Shown in pieces: positions 37,193 to 47,427 of a DNA stretch of 64,000 bases. Each line of letters starts with the position of its first letter. Within the stretch, counting starts at the first letter, position 1. Below the pieces are notes generated by a model. That model made no database searches. It was not told the origin of the DNA and worked only from the letters and a program-made list of their open reading frames with translations. The translations under genes and the position numbers were made by a program. This stretch comes from Nyssa sinensis (lineage: Eukaryota; Streptophyta; Magnoliopsida; Cornales; Nyssaceae), in the NCBI GenBank assembly GCA_008638375.1, contig CM018052.1, forward strand, positions 9,409,506 to 9,473,505, given 5' to 3'.

Positions 37193-38111
37193 TTGTTAAC
37201 CCTAGATATTCTTGCACTTTTATTATTTTAATTTCTTCTATCATATGCATTTGCTAGTTAATTCTTGTTTTGTCTCTTTGTAGAGAAAGCTTGTCAAAAT
37301 TGATGATTTAGTGGTGGATTTGGAGCAAAAGAAAAATATTGGGCTTTGAAGTGCTAAAAAAAGTGGAAAACAAGTGATTTTGGGTTAGAAGAGAGGCTTG
37401 ATCCATATATAGGTGGACCATGGCCCATTTTAGCATTATAGGCTTTATTTTGGAACACTTTAGACTCCCTTTTTGGGCCCCTAATGTCTAATGACGGGAT
37501 TTTACTATATTTTCCTGATTTTCTTATTTTGTGGGGGTAATTTTGAAAAAAGGGGGATAATATTGGGAGCTAGGGTTTTAGAAAAGAAGGAAACCGTCTT
37601 AGGGATCTGGACGAAGGGAGAAAGGAAGGAAACGACTCTAAAGAAGAAGATGAAGAACTCCATGGCTATGGTGGTCTCCTCTTCCACTATCATGGGCTAA
37701 GTTTCTCTCATTCCTACGGTTTAGATGAAACCCTAGTCAAGTAATATTGCTTCTCTGTGTCACATCCCCCTTACCCATCCTGTGCGGATTAGGGGCATGC
37801 AACCGGCCAGTTAGGCACCCATCGATTTTTTTTTTTTTTTGAAATCAAAATGCCGACGGTAATCCTAACCACAGGCCATTCATCAGTAACATCCAAGTAC
37901 AATGCATTCAATTAATATAAGTTGCAGCGGAACTAAGGAAATGCATAACACCTTGGCAGAGCCATTAATACATCCATGGTTAACTATTACATCATTGTCC
38001 TACAAAAGATACTAGTCTTAGGTTTCAGTACATCATATTCAAAAATGGAGTTAGGTACAAAAATGGTTAATTCATAAGTTCTTCAAAATAGTTCTCCGGG
38101 TCTCCAACCCG

Positions 38112-39065
38112 CTAATCCTGGTCGTTGGGTCCCTCACCTGAAAAATGTTAGGGAAGGGGTGAGCTTTAAAAAGCCCAGTGAGTAACACGGGTCCCCTGTC
38201 ATGGGTTTCAAACCATTGTTGTTTATAAAACAGGTGGTCGGATCAGACATTTCAGAGGATGTAGTTAAATCCGTATGTTTGAACAATATTTAAAACAAGA
38301 ATACAGTCAAAACATCATAGCAACAAAACAGTTCAATAATGAGCGGAGCAGAACAGTATAACAGGATAACAGTACAGTATGCACAATTTAAATAGTGCAA
38401 TATGCTCATACAGTGTTCAAGACTGAGTTCGGTACCATGAGTCAGTTATTCTTTTAGTAAAAACAAGGATAATTTCATTTCAATACGGAACAGTGAAATT
38501 GGACAGGGTAAAATATAGTCATGCATTGAGTAAAAGCATGGAAGACAGTATATCAGTAGGGACAGTACAGTACAGTATAAAAATACAATAACTAGACGGT
38601 GTACTTATACACCAATTCAGGAGTCTAGGTTACTCACCTTGTGCGGTAACGGGACTTAACTGAGAAGCCTTTCTCTTCTTCTTATCCTTCTTTATCCTAG
38701 AAAATTTAGGAACATTTCGTAAATGTCACATGAATCTTAACTTGGTTTATTTAAAATTCAACCTGAGTTAGACTATCTCGCTGTCTATGTGTTTTTATGA
38801 TAATTGAAATTCACCTTTGCACCCACTCTTTCAGGGTTTCCGTGTCTTCTTGTTTCTTTAGTTTAGCCTCCGCGACCATTGCCTTGGTACGCATCTTGTA
38901 TATAAACGGTCGAACGGAGACTACCTCGGTTGTTTTGGCTATCTTTATGTTCCGTTCGATAATCTTTTGTTGCCATAAGAGTTGTTGCATGAACTCCTGT
39001 TGCTTCTTGTCAGCTAGTCTTTCGGCTTTAGACATAATGGTAAATTTCTTGTTTTTCCCTTCCAT
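38112..39065 (-). CDS. Small spliced LTR-encoded gene, copy in 3' LTR of element A
   Basis: Unknown protein. Predicted exons are 39065-38815, 38696-38638 and 38137-38112, with introns of 118 and 500 bp and splice sites CAAAG|GTGAAT, TTTCTAG|GATAAA, ACAAG|GTGAGT and TTTTTCAG|GTGAGG. The product is 111 residues: exon 1 with NKKFTIMSKAERLADKKQQE, EVVSVRPFIYK and TKAMVAEAKLKKQ, exon 2 with KKDKKKRK (NLS-like), exon 3 ending GEGPNDQD. The 84 residues of exon 1 are identical in the two LTRs of element A; at least one difference there is synonymous. No signal peptide or membrane segment is seen. It could be a regulatory protein acting in the nucleus, but that is inference. A translated unspliced ORF would stop right after exon 1. 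Confidence 0.72.
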
Positions 39066-39886
39066 GACTGGCTTGAGTTTTTATCCTATAGCATGATCCC
39101 AAGAAGTCAGGTTGTGTACTACCTCTAGGCAGTCCGGTTATGAAATTATTTAAGCTTTCATTGGTTAGTTCTTAGTTCATTCGGATGTTATCTAACTTGA
39201 TACAGGGTTAGGGGTATTTTTGTCATTTCACAGTTGTGAAGTTTCGACTCCGATTCGTCATCCAATCACGTGTATAGTCCCCTACGTGTCAGGGTTTCTA
39301 TTGTTTTCAATTTCGTCTCAATCGGACGTTGTTTGGGTTCTAAACAATGTCAGGGGCAATTTGGTAATTTCGTGTGTTGTATTTTTCGGCACTTTATCTG
39401 CTAATACGGACCTCACCGTTGAGTCCGGAATGTCTGACATAGTCAAAATAGACTATCTTTTAGTTGTATTTGGGTTCGAGTATCATCAGAGGTAGTATGG
39501 TCATTTACTCCTACGTGTTTGTATTTTTTCGGGACTTAATTTCCCAAATCGGACTCCACCATTGAGTCCGGAATGATTGAAATAGTGAAAATACACTATT
39601 CGTTTGACTTATTTGGACTTCATTTGACCTATTTATGACCTAGGGGTAATTTGGTCATTTTTATTTAATTAATAAATTAATTAAATAATTTAATTTATTA
39701 TTTATTAAATTATCAGGGGTATAAATGAATTAAAACATCAGAAACTGGGCCACAGTGTAATATTTAGAACTGTTGGGGGGTTGGTTTGCAATTTCCAAAA
39801 GGTTTGAACTGAACCGAAGGGTTCAGTCCTTAAGCAATTGAACCGGACCGGTCCAATCCGGTTCTGACCGGTTCAGGGTAATGTGC

Positions 39887-39905
39887 TGACGTCATGCTGA
39901 CGTCA
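39887..39905 (-). promoter_or_regulatory. Paired TGACGTCA motif in L7
   Basis: TGACGTCA at 39887-39894 and 39898-39905, about 820 bp upstream of the small-gene ATG. Next to it lies an ACCGGT-rich palindromic stretch (CCGGACCGGTCC, at about 39844). A probable bZIP-responsive promoter or enhancer. Confidence 0.6.
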
Positions 39906-41164
39906 GCCCTAGAATTTAAAAGTTAAAATCAGTTATGCTAAAACGACACATTTGGTTTTAAACGGGTTATCCGTTTCTCGGTCGGGTCGGGACCCGACCC
40001 GAAAACCCGATCCATGCCCGACCCGTACTGTTCATCGTCTCCCCCACCGTTTCACCCTACTGTAGCCCTAAAATTCTGGGTTTTATTTCTTCTATTTCGT
40101 GGGGTTTTGTGCATCCATTTTCACTGCTTTCCACCTTAATCGACTTCTGGTAGTCATATTAACAATCTAACATCAATTTGGAGCTTCAAATCGAGCTTAA
40201 TGGCTCTGTTCAAGGCGATAATCCGAAACCTGCAACTGACTCGTGATGGCCCATTTTTGGTCCAAATCACTTGGGGTTTCTTGCGTTGCGACCTACGTGT
40301 GATGGGGTTTCGATCCCCATTTTCATAACTTAGCTTGGTTGCGGTTTCAGTGGGGTTGGGTTTGGAACCCGTGACCTGCAACTCACGGTTTGGGGGTCAA
40401 GGTTGAGGTTTTGGGGTTGCGACCTAGGGTTTTTATGATCCTAGGGAGGTCTATTTCATGTTTTGATCATTAAAAGCTCGGTTGGTTGAGGTCGGATCAG
40501 ACCTGCAACCTCAAGGTTCAACAATGGCGGTTTGCCTACGGGTTGGTGGTTTGGGTAGTTTTATGGGTTCAAATCATTCGTAAACAACCCAGTTTTGATT
40601 ATTAATCTACTACGCATGCATTAACAGTCTTAAATCTATAAAACAGTAGCTAAATAGAGCAGGAAAAATTTTTAAAAAGTTTTTGAATACTGGCCTTTGA
40701 ACAGTGGCCTCTTCACTGTTGAGCTCGAGCAGAAGCTTCAAGGGTTGGATTTGGGTCCCCTCTCAGTCGTGCAGCCCCTCAGTTCCAGCCTCTAGCTTCT
40801 TCTAAGCTCCTTCAATGGATTCCCAAAACTCAAGCTTTCTCTCTCTAACTTCCTTTCTCTAACCCACTTTCTCTCTCTAACTTCCTCTCTACAGTTCTGA
40901 TCTTTCCTCCATGCATAAATGGAGATTGTATATCAATAATCAGATTTCTTTTCTTGATGTTTCATCTCCCCCAAGTGCATGATGGGTTTGCATGCAATTT
41001 GGTTGGGAGGAGATGTAATCATGGTGGGATAGGCATGATGGCTATAGCATAGGGTGATGCATGCTGATGTGTTGCATGCATGGCTATTGGTCACTTTGGG
41101 GAGAGGCCAAATCTGATTTATACTTATATACATATCTTTGTACATATATACACAAAAGTGTTCC

Positions 41165-41227
41165 TAGCCTAGGTGGTAATTTTTTGGTAAACCAAATTTT
41201 TCCTAGTTTGGTCAAGGGATCAAATCC
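41165..41227 (+). other. tRNA-like A/B-box module in L7
   Basis: TAGCCTAGGTGG (41165-41176) matches the pol III A box at all but one consensus position; GGATCAAATCC (41217-41227) is a weakened B box. It runs antisense to the LTR, about 350 bp inside its 5' end. Confidence 0.45.
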
Positions 41228-41549
41228 TCTTGGCCACATTTTTGGTCTTTATCCCATATTTCGGGCTTAGGCCCTGTTTGGCTGCGCATTAATGCAGTTT
41301 CACTGTTTTCTTCTTATCTTTCATTCTGTAGTTTATTTTTCGACGCGGTTTCTTTCAGTCAACTCCTAGTTAGGTTAGCTTCAGTGTCTGAGGGTTCAGT
41401 GACAGTAATCAGTTTCTCAGAATTTTTAACATTTCCTAACATGGGTTTGATCAGTATTAAACAGTTGAATTTAAACAGTTAAATGCCAGATCAGATTTTA
41501 AGAAGAGTTTTTCATTACATAATTTAATAATTCAGTCTGGGGTGTTACA

Positions 41550-41559
41550 TCCTCCCCTC
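41550..41559 (-). promoter_or_regulatory. Polypurine tract of element A
   Basis: The minus strand reads GAGGGGAGGA directly before the 3' LTR start TGTAACACC, the expected plus-strand priming site. Confidence 0.9.
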
Positions 41560-41594
41560 ATTCAAAAGAGTTTTGTCCCCAAAACTCAGCCTAA

Positions 41595-44500
41595 CTACAC
41601 TCCAGTGAACAACTCTGGGTACAATTCACGCATTTCTGCTTCGCGCTCCCACGTGGCTTCCTCAGTCGTGTGGTTCTTCCATAAAACCTTCACCAGTGGG
41701 ATTACCTTGTTGCGCAAGGTCTTTTCCTTATGATCCAGAATTTGCACCGGTTGTTCCTCATATGACAAATCCTCCCTCAGCTGGAGTGGCTCATGTTCAA
41801 TAACTTGTCCGGGTTCAAGTACACACTTCCTCAACATCGACACATGGAAAACATGGTGTACTTTATCTAGCTCGGGTGGTAGCGCCAAACTATACGCGAC
41901 TGGTCCAACTCTTTTCAGGATCTTGAATGGACCGATATAGCGAGGACTTAACTTGCCCTTCTTCTCGAACCGGAGTACTCCTTTCAATGGTGACACTTTA
42001 AGGAACACAAGGTCACCTACTTCAAATTCCAAATCCTTTCTTCTGTTGTCTGCGTAACTCTTGTATCGGCTCTGGGCCGTTTGTAACCTACTCCGAATTT
42101 TCTGAATCTGTTCAGTGGTTTTTTGTACTAGATCCGGCCCAAGTAGCTTCTGTTCACTAGCTTCAGCCCAGCAGAGTGGAGATCGACACCTCCTTCCGTA
42201 CAGTGCCTCATATGGTGCCATTTTAATGCTGGCCTGATGACTGTTGTTATAGGCGAACTCGACCAATGGCAAATGTTCTGCCCAATTTCCTTTGAAATCC
42301 AGTGCACACAGTCGTAGCATATCCTCCAACATCTGTATTACTCTCTCAGACTGTCCATCCGTCTGTGGGTGATATGCCGTACTAAACTTAAGCTCGGTGC
42401 CGAGTGCCTTCTGCAGGCTTTTCCAGAAACGTGACACAAATCTTGGGTCTCGGTCAGAAACGATGGACAAGGGTGTGCCATGTAAGCGTACAATTTCTTC
42501 AATGTACAACGTGGCTAACCTTTCCATGCTGAAAGTCATTTGTACGGGTAGAAAGTGTGCAGATTTGGTCAATCGATCAACGATGACCCAGATGGCGTCA
42601 AAGCCTTTCGAAGACTTGGGAAAGCCGGATACAAAATCCATGGTGATGTGGTCCCACTTCCATTCTGGAATAGGGAGTGGTTGCAAAAGTCCACTAGGGC
42701 GTTGGTGCTCAACCTTTACTTGTTGGCAACTTGTACAGTGAGTGATAAAATCAGCCACATCCCTTTTCAAGCCGGGCCACCAATACAGTTCCCTAAGGTC
42801 ATGGTACATCTTTGTGTTTCCGGGGTGTACCGTGAACCTTGAAGTGTGGGCTTCCTCCAAAATTTCCTTCCTCAACTTGTCTATCTTAGGCACACATAGC
42901 CTGCCTTGATACCGCAGAATTCCCTCTTGAATATCAAAATCAGTCTTTCCAATTGTCTCTACTTCCTTGTAGATTTTGACTAACTCCTCATCCTGAGCTT
43001 GTCCTGCTTTGATCCGTTCTACCAATGTAGACTCAACCGTTAGATTGGCCAAATATGCCGTACCACCTGGTGGGATCACCTCAATGCCCATCTCGTCCAG
43101 GTCTCGAATCAGCTCCTCTTGGGTAGTAATCATATAGGCAAGATTGCTAGACTTTCTGCTCAAAGCATCGGCTACTACATTAGCCTTGCCAGGATGATAC
43201 TGGATCGTCACACCATGGTCTTTGATTAATTCGAGCCAACGCCGTTGCCTCATATTCAGCTCCTTTTGTGTAAAGAAGTACTTCAGGCTCTTATGGTCAG
43301 TAAAGATCTCACATACCTCCCCATATAGATAGTGGCACCAGATTTTTAGAGCAAATACTACCGCCGCTAATTCCAAATCATGGGTTGGATAATTCTGTTC
43401 ATGTGGTCGAAGTTGTCTAGAGGCGTAGGCAATGACTCTACCGTCTTGCATTAAGACACATCCCAAACCCTTGTGGGAAGCATCACAATAAATGACGAAC
43501 TTTCCCTCCTTGGTGGGAATAGTCAGAACTGGTGCTGTAGTCAACTTCTCCTTGAGTAGTTGGAAACTCCGTTCCTGCTCATCCGTCCAAATGAATGGCA
43601 CCTTGTTCTTAGTCAAGTGGGTGAGCGGCTTTGCTAACTTAGCAAAATCCTTAACGAAGCGTCGATAATAACCTGCCAACTGAAGAAAACTTCGGATCTC
43701 GGTCACGGTGGTTGGTTGAGGCCAATTCAGTATAGCCTCTATCTTATGCGGGTCTACAGCAACACCTTCCTCAGAAATCACATGGCCCAAAAAGGAGACG
43801 CTGGGTAGCCAGAATTCACACTTTTTGAATTTTGCATATAACTTGTGCTCCCTCAGGGTCTGTAACGCCATTCTCAAGTGCCTTTCGTGCTCCTCTTCAC
43901 TCCATGAGTACACCAATATGTCATCAATGAAAACAATGATGAAATCATCCAAATATGTCTTGAAGACCCGATTCATTAAATCCATAAATGCAGCAGGAGC
44001 ATTGGTCACACCAAAAGGCATGACCAAGAACTCGTAATGACCATATCGGGTTCGGAAGGCTGTTTTCGATATGTCAGTATTCTTGACCTTAAGTTGATGG
44101 TATCCAGTCCGTAAATCAATCTTAGAAAACACACTTGCTCCTTGCAATTGATCAAACAGCTCATTGATGCGTGGGAGCGGATACTTGTTCTTCACTGTCA
44201 CTTTATTGAGTTCTCGGTAATCGATACAAAGTCTTAGAGAGCCATCCTTCTTCTTCACAAATAATACTGGCGCTCCCCAGGGTGACACACTGGGTCGGAT
44301 GAATCCCTTCTCTAACAGCTCTTGTAATTGAGCCTTCAGCTCTTTTAATTCTGATGGAGCCATTCGGTACGGGGCTTTAGATACCGGTTGAGTTCCGGGA
44401 ACGAGGTCGATAGAAAATTCAATCTCTCGATCAACCGTCCCACTCGGTAAGTCCTCAGGGAACACATCAGGAAATTCACAGACAACTGGCACTTCTGACA

Positions 44501-46112
44501 ACGGGGGAGTTTGGGCTTGGGTATCCAGAATGCTACACAGGTATCCAAGACAACCTTTCCTTAATAATCTTCCTGCCTGGATGGCAGAGATGAGGTAGGG
44601 TGGAGAAACAACGCCTTTTCCACTAAATACAAATTCGGGTTGCCCCGGGCGTTGAAACAACACCTTCTTCTCAAAACAGTCAATGGTGGCGTGGTTGCGA
44701 GACAGCCAATCCATGCCTAAGATCACATCGAATCCCTTGATGTCCAAGGGTATTAGGTCTACTGACAGCTCTTGGTCCCCAATTTCTACACTACAGTCCT
44801 TCAGGATTTTGGACCCAATCATTCGTTTCCCAGAGGGGGTTTGTACAGACAATAGTTCATTCATAGGTTCAGGTGTTCTATGTAGTTTATCAGTAAACAG
44901 TGGAGATATAAAAGAGTGTGTGGATCCGGAATCAATAAGCACATGTGCAGAAGTTTCACAGATCGGGAGTGTACCTGCTACCACAGTATTGGCAGTAGAT
45001 GTCTCCCCTGGCACTAGGGCAAACACCCTCCCTGGTCGTCCTTGAGGTGCCTTGCCCTTATCTCTGGTGGGGGCTGCTGGAAGGAGCCTCTGTGTCGTAG
45101 CAGTGGTAATCGGAGCTGGGGCTCTTATATCGGGTGGTGGCTGCGGGCAGTCTTTGACCAGGTGTCCCTTTTCCCCGCACCGGTAACATGCACAGGTCAA
45201 CTTGCGGCATTCTCCTGGATGAGACTGTTGACAATGTGGGCACTTAGTCACCTCCCTTGCTTTCTTCTGACCTTTCTCCCCTTTGCCTCGACCTTCAGTT
45301 TTCTGCTTCTTTGAAGGTTGGGATTTCTGGAAACTTTTCCCCTTGTTCTTCCGTCCTTGGTCTTTGAGTTGATTATAGTCCTCCATGTCCTTTTCGATGA
45401 CAAGGGCCTTGTTCAACACATCCGAATAAGTGTATAGCTCAAAAGCAGATACCCTTGTTCGAAGTCCTAGGCGAAGGCCTCCTTGGAACTTCCTTGCCTT
45501 GTCCCTTTCTCCCTGTATTAGAGAGGGGGCGAATCTGGACAGGGCTGAAAACTTTGCAGCATACTGGATCACTGACATCTCTCCTTGCTGCAGATTTGTG
45601 AACTCCTGAATTCTCCTCTCACGGACTGTCGACGGAAAGAACATGCTGTAAAACCTTTCCACAAAACCCGCCCATGTCATAACTGGGTTCTGCCGTTGCA
45701 CCTCTAACCACCAATTATACGCCTCCCCATGAAGCATATAAGTGGCTAGCCTCACCTTCTCCTCCCCGGTACATATTAGAAGTCCAAAAGCTTTCTCCAT
45801 TGCCGTCACCCATTTTTCGGCCTGCTCAGGCTCTGTGACTGTCTCGAAGGATGGAGGTCTCAACTTGTGAAACCTATCCAGTAGTTCGTTGCGGATGCCA
45901 ACTCCAACAGGTGGCACCAGAGCAGGCGGGGGTGGCATAGCTGGGGCTTCAGCCGGGTTATTGACTGGTCCGGTTTGGTTCTGCTGCAGGGTTCTATTCA
46001 ACCCCTCTATCGCTCGAGCGAACTGAGCCAAAGTTGCCCGCATTTCACGTATAGCAGCACTCTCTGTCGGGGCTTGCGGTTCCCTATTGCAGTTCCTTGT
46101 CCGTGGCGGCAT
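41595..46112 (-). CDS. Gag-Pol polyprotein of element A (Tekay-type), intact
   Basis: A single uninterrupted frame of 1505 codons that makes the capsid protein and replication enzymes as one precursor. Order: gag domain about residues 95-230; CCHC zinc knuckle [15 protein letters not shown] from C309; aspartic protease [10 protein letters not shown] with D394; RT with the catalytic FIDD at 728-731; RNase H with [10 protein letters not shown] (D877); integrase with its HHCC region from about 1087 ([10 protein letters not shown]... CTSC) and a DDE core (MDFVSGF, SDRDPRF, DGQSERV); a chromodomain-like tail from about 1452 ([16 protein letters not shown]). No frameshift or stop is present, and all catalytic motifs I can check are intact. 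Expression would start from the split 5' LTR, so this copy may not be transcribed normally. Confidence 0.97.
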   Translation of the reverse strand: MPPRTRNCNREPQAPTESAAIREMRATLAQFARAIEGLNRTLQQNQTGPVNNPAEAPAMPPPPALVPPVGVGIRNELLDRFHKLRPPSFETVTEPEQAEKWVTAMEKAFGLLICTGEEKVRLATYMLHGEAYNWWLEVQRQNPVMTWAGFVERFYSMFFPSTVRERRIQEFTNLQQGEMSVIQYAAKFSALSRFAPSLIQGERDKARKFQGGLRLGLRTRVSAFELYTYSDVLNKALVIEKDMEDYNQLKDQGRKNKGKSFQKSQPSKKQKTEGRGKGEKGQKKAREVTKCPHCQQSHPGECRKLTCACYRCGEKGHLVKDCPQPPPDIRAPAPITTATTQRLLPAAPTRDKGKAPQGRPGRVFALVPGETSTANTVVAGTLPICETSAHVLIDSGSTHSFISPLFTDKLHRTPEPMNELLSVQTPSGKRMIGSKILKDCSVEIGDQELSVDLIPLDIKGFDVILGMDWLSRNHATIDCFEKKVLFQRPGQPEFVFSGKGVVSPPYLISAIQAGRLLRKGCLGYLCSILDTQAQTPPLSEVPVVCEFPDVFPEDLPSGTVDREIEFSIDLVPGTQPVSKAPYRMAPSELKELKAQLQELLEKGFIRPSVSPWGAPVLFVKKKDGSLRLCIDYRELNKVTVKNKYPLPRINELFDQLQGASVFSKIDLRTGYHQLKVKNTDISKTAFRTRYGHYEFLVMPFGVTNAPAAFMDLMNRVFKTYLDDFIIVFIDDILVYSWSEEEHERHLRMALQTLREHKLYAKFKKCEFWLPSVSFLGHVISEEGVAVDPHKIEAILNWPQPTTVTEIRSFLQLAGYYRRFVKDFAKLAKPLTHLTKNKVPFIWTDEQERSFQLLKEKLTTAPVLTIPTKEGKFVIYCDASHKGLGCVLMQDGRVIAYASRQLRPHEQNYPTHDLELAAVVFALKIWCHYLYGEVCEIFTDHKSLKYFFTQKELNMRQRRWLELIKDHGVTIQYHPGKANVVADALSRKSSNLAYMITTQEELIRDLDEMGIEVIPPGGTAYLANLTVESTLVERIKAGQAQDEELVKIYKEVETIGKTDFDIQEGILRYQGRLCVPKIDKLRKEILEEAHTSRFTVHPGNTKMYHDLRELYWWPGLKRDVADFITHCTSCQQVKVEHQRPSGLLQPLPIPEWKWDHITMDFVSGFPKSSKGFDAIWVIVDRLTKSAHFLPVQMTFSMERLATLYIEEIVRLHGTPLSIVSDRDPRFVSRFWKSLQKALGTELKFSTAYHPQTDGQSERVIQMLEDMLRLCALDFKGNWAEHLPLVEFAYNNSHQASIKMAPYEALYGRRCRSPLCWAEASEQKLLGPDLVQKTTEQIQKIRSRLQTAQSRYKSYADNRRKDLEFEVGDLVFLKVSPLKGVLRFEKKGKLSPRYIGPFKILKRVGPVAYSLALPPELDKVHHVFHVSMLRKCVLEPGQVIEHEPLQLREDLSYEEQPVQILDHKEKTLRNKVIPLVKVLWKNHTTEEATWEREAEMRELYPELFTGV

Positions 46113-46281
46113 CTGAGACAGAATAAAGTAATTTTCAGTACCCTTGTTCAGTGTATCTTCATAGGTCGATACTTAGATCACTGTTAGCTCAAGGTTCCTC
46201 CCACTCGAGCATATACTCCCTAAAGGTTCAGTTCTTCGGTGACCCTAAGGTTCTGTTCTATGTTCGGGATGTAAAACCTAA

Positions 46282-46294
46282 GGCTCTGATACCA
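46282..46294 (-). promoter_or_regulatory. Primer-binding site of element A
   Basis: The minus strand reads TGGTATCAGAGCC, a perfect initiator tRNA-Met complement, separated by 4 bp from the 5' LTR end. Confidence 0.92.
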
Positions 46295-46359
46295 ACCTTG
46301 TCACATCCCCCTTACCCACCCTGTGCGGATTAGGGGCATGCAACCGGCCAGTTAGGCAC

Positions 46360-47033
46360 TGATGCTGCACTTTTTGACTCGCAACACTTGAGGGCTCCGT
46401 GACCTGTAGAACACTCAGAGAGATGATCAGAGGACCACCGGATTGGCTCCGGCGGTAGCCGCTCCGATGCTTAAGTAAGTAAGGGAATTGAAAGACTGTA
46501 TTGAAAGTCAAAGAATGAGCATAAGAATCCAAAGCGTACCTCTAGGGTTTAATATATAAGCCGTGGTTCTCCTAATTTTGATTAGGTTTTGCTGCCACGA
46601 ATATCGGGATTTGATCATCAGAGATTTGCAGTTACCTTGTGGAGCATTGAATCGTAGATGGAGATAACAGTAGATAGTAGTTTCCGTGTTGAAGGCTGTT
46701 TCCTTATTCCCCGCTTAACGGCTGTTAAGGAAACCATATATGCAGTGTCGAATAAATACTGTCCAGAACAGGAGGTCTGGACGATGTACATGAGAATATC
46801 CTGAATGCTCCATCTGTACTGTATGACCGAGTTCATCGGTTCTGAATGATATATAAATAAGAATGCCCCGAAGGCTTATGGCTGCTCTGTATGATAGACA
46901 TATATGAGAATACCCCGAAGGCTTGTAGCTGTTCTGTATGACCGGAATATACGAGCTCTGTAGGATCGAGATTTGTTAATCTGATAGGCACACGCGTCTC
47001 AAATTGATTGGTGTGTCTGTTTATGGTATATCA
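46360..47033 (-). repeat. 3' LTR of element B
   Basis: Plus-strand ends TGATGCTGC...TATATCA. Differences from the other LTR include CACTTGAGG against CACGTGAGG, GCGTACC against GCATACC, and CACGCGTCTC against CACGCATCTC. Confidence 0.97.
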
Positions 47034-47051
47034 GCTACTCCCCCCCCCCGA
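47034..47051 (-). promoter_or_regulatory. Polypurine tract of element B
   Basis: The minus strand shows a long G-run followed by GGAGTAGC directly before the LTR start TGATATACC, the expected site for plus-strand priming. Confidence 0.8.
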
Positions 47052-47106
47052 GCCCTTGTCAAAAGCTAGGGTTTTAACTAGGGTTGAGGGTTTTGTGAAG
47101 AGTCAT

Positions 47107-47243
47107 ACGTTTTGCCTTCCTATTTCTCAAGACGCTGGTTTAACGCGTCATTTATTGCGCAGCCGATACTCGAGAACTCATCATTACTTTCAACCGTTGT
47201 GTCGGCTCGTCTTGGGAGGCTCATATTTCGAATGTGTATATAG
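47107..47243 (+). promoter_or_regulatory. Promoter P1 of the antisense gene in element B
   Basis: A TATA box (TATATAG at 47237-47243, followed by AGAGAGG) lies about 185 bp upstream of the ATG at 47428. The preceding 130 bp is homologous to the sequence before a second TATA box at 49987 (shared GGTTTAA, CATTTATTGC and CGTTGTG). Confidence 0.55.
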
Positions 47244-47427
47244 AGAGAGGGAAAAGCCTTTCATACCTTTCTTCTGCATTTACTTCCACAGTACCAGACC
47301 GCCATTCGACATATCTTGAAGTTTTGGAGGATCCCCGGTGTTCATAACTCTTTCTTGGTTTCAGGTTTGACTTTTAGTCCCCTTCTTCATTCCTTCTTGT
47401 TTGTTTCATCTCTTTCTCTTGTTCGCC

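Larger units (their letters stand above)
37758..41549 (-). repeat. 3' LTR (L7) of element A
   Basis: 3792 bp; the plus strand runs TGTCACATCCCCC to GGGGTGTTACA. It contains, in LTR sense, the antisense tRNA-like module (41227-41165), a TGACGTCA pair (39905-39887), two GGACTC/GAGTCC stem-loops (about 39550 and 39405), the small gene (39065-38112) and an A-tract followed by the end. No region other than the small gene has coding potential that recurs between copies. Confidence 0.97.

Noticed and set aside
36900..37199. A 99-codon plus-strand ORF near the right end of L6
   Set aside because: Hydrophobic translation without motif, straddling the L6/Athila border.
41165..41227. A tRNA gene
   Set aside because: A and B boxes are recognisable, but acceptor and anticodon stems cannot be formed and there is no T-run terminator at the right place.
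44683..45314. Plus-strand ORFs opposite the gag-pol of element A
   Set aside because: Shadows of the intact minus-strand frame; no domain similarity, no start context, no promoter.
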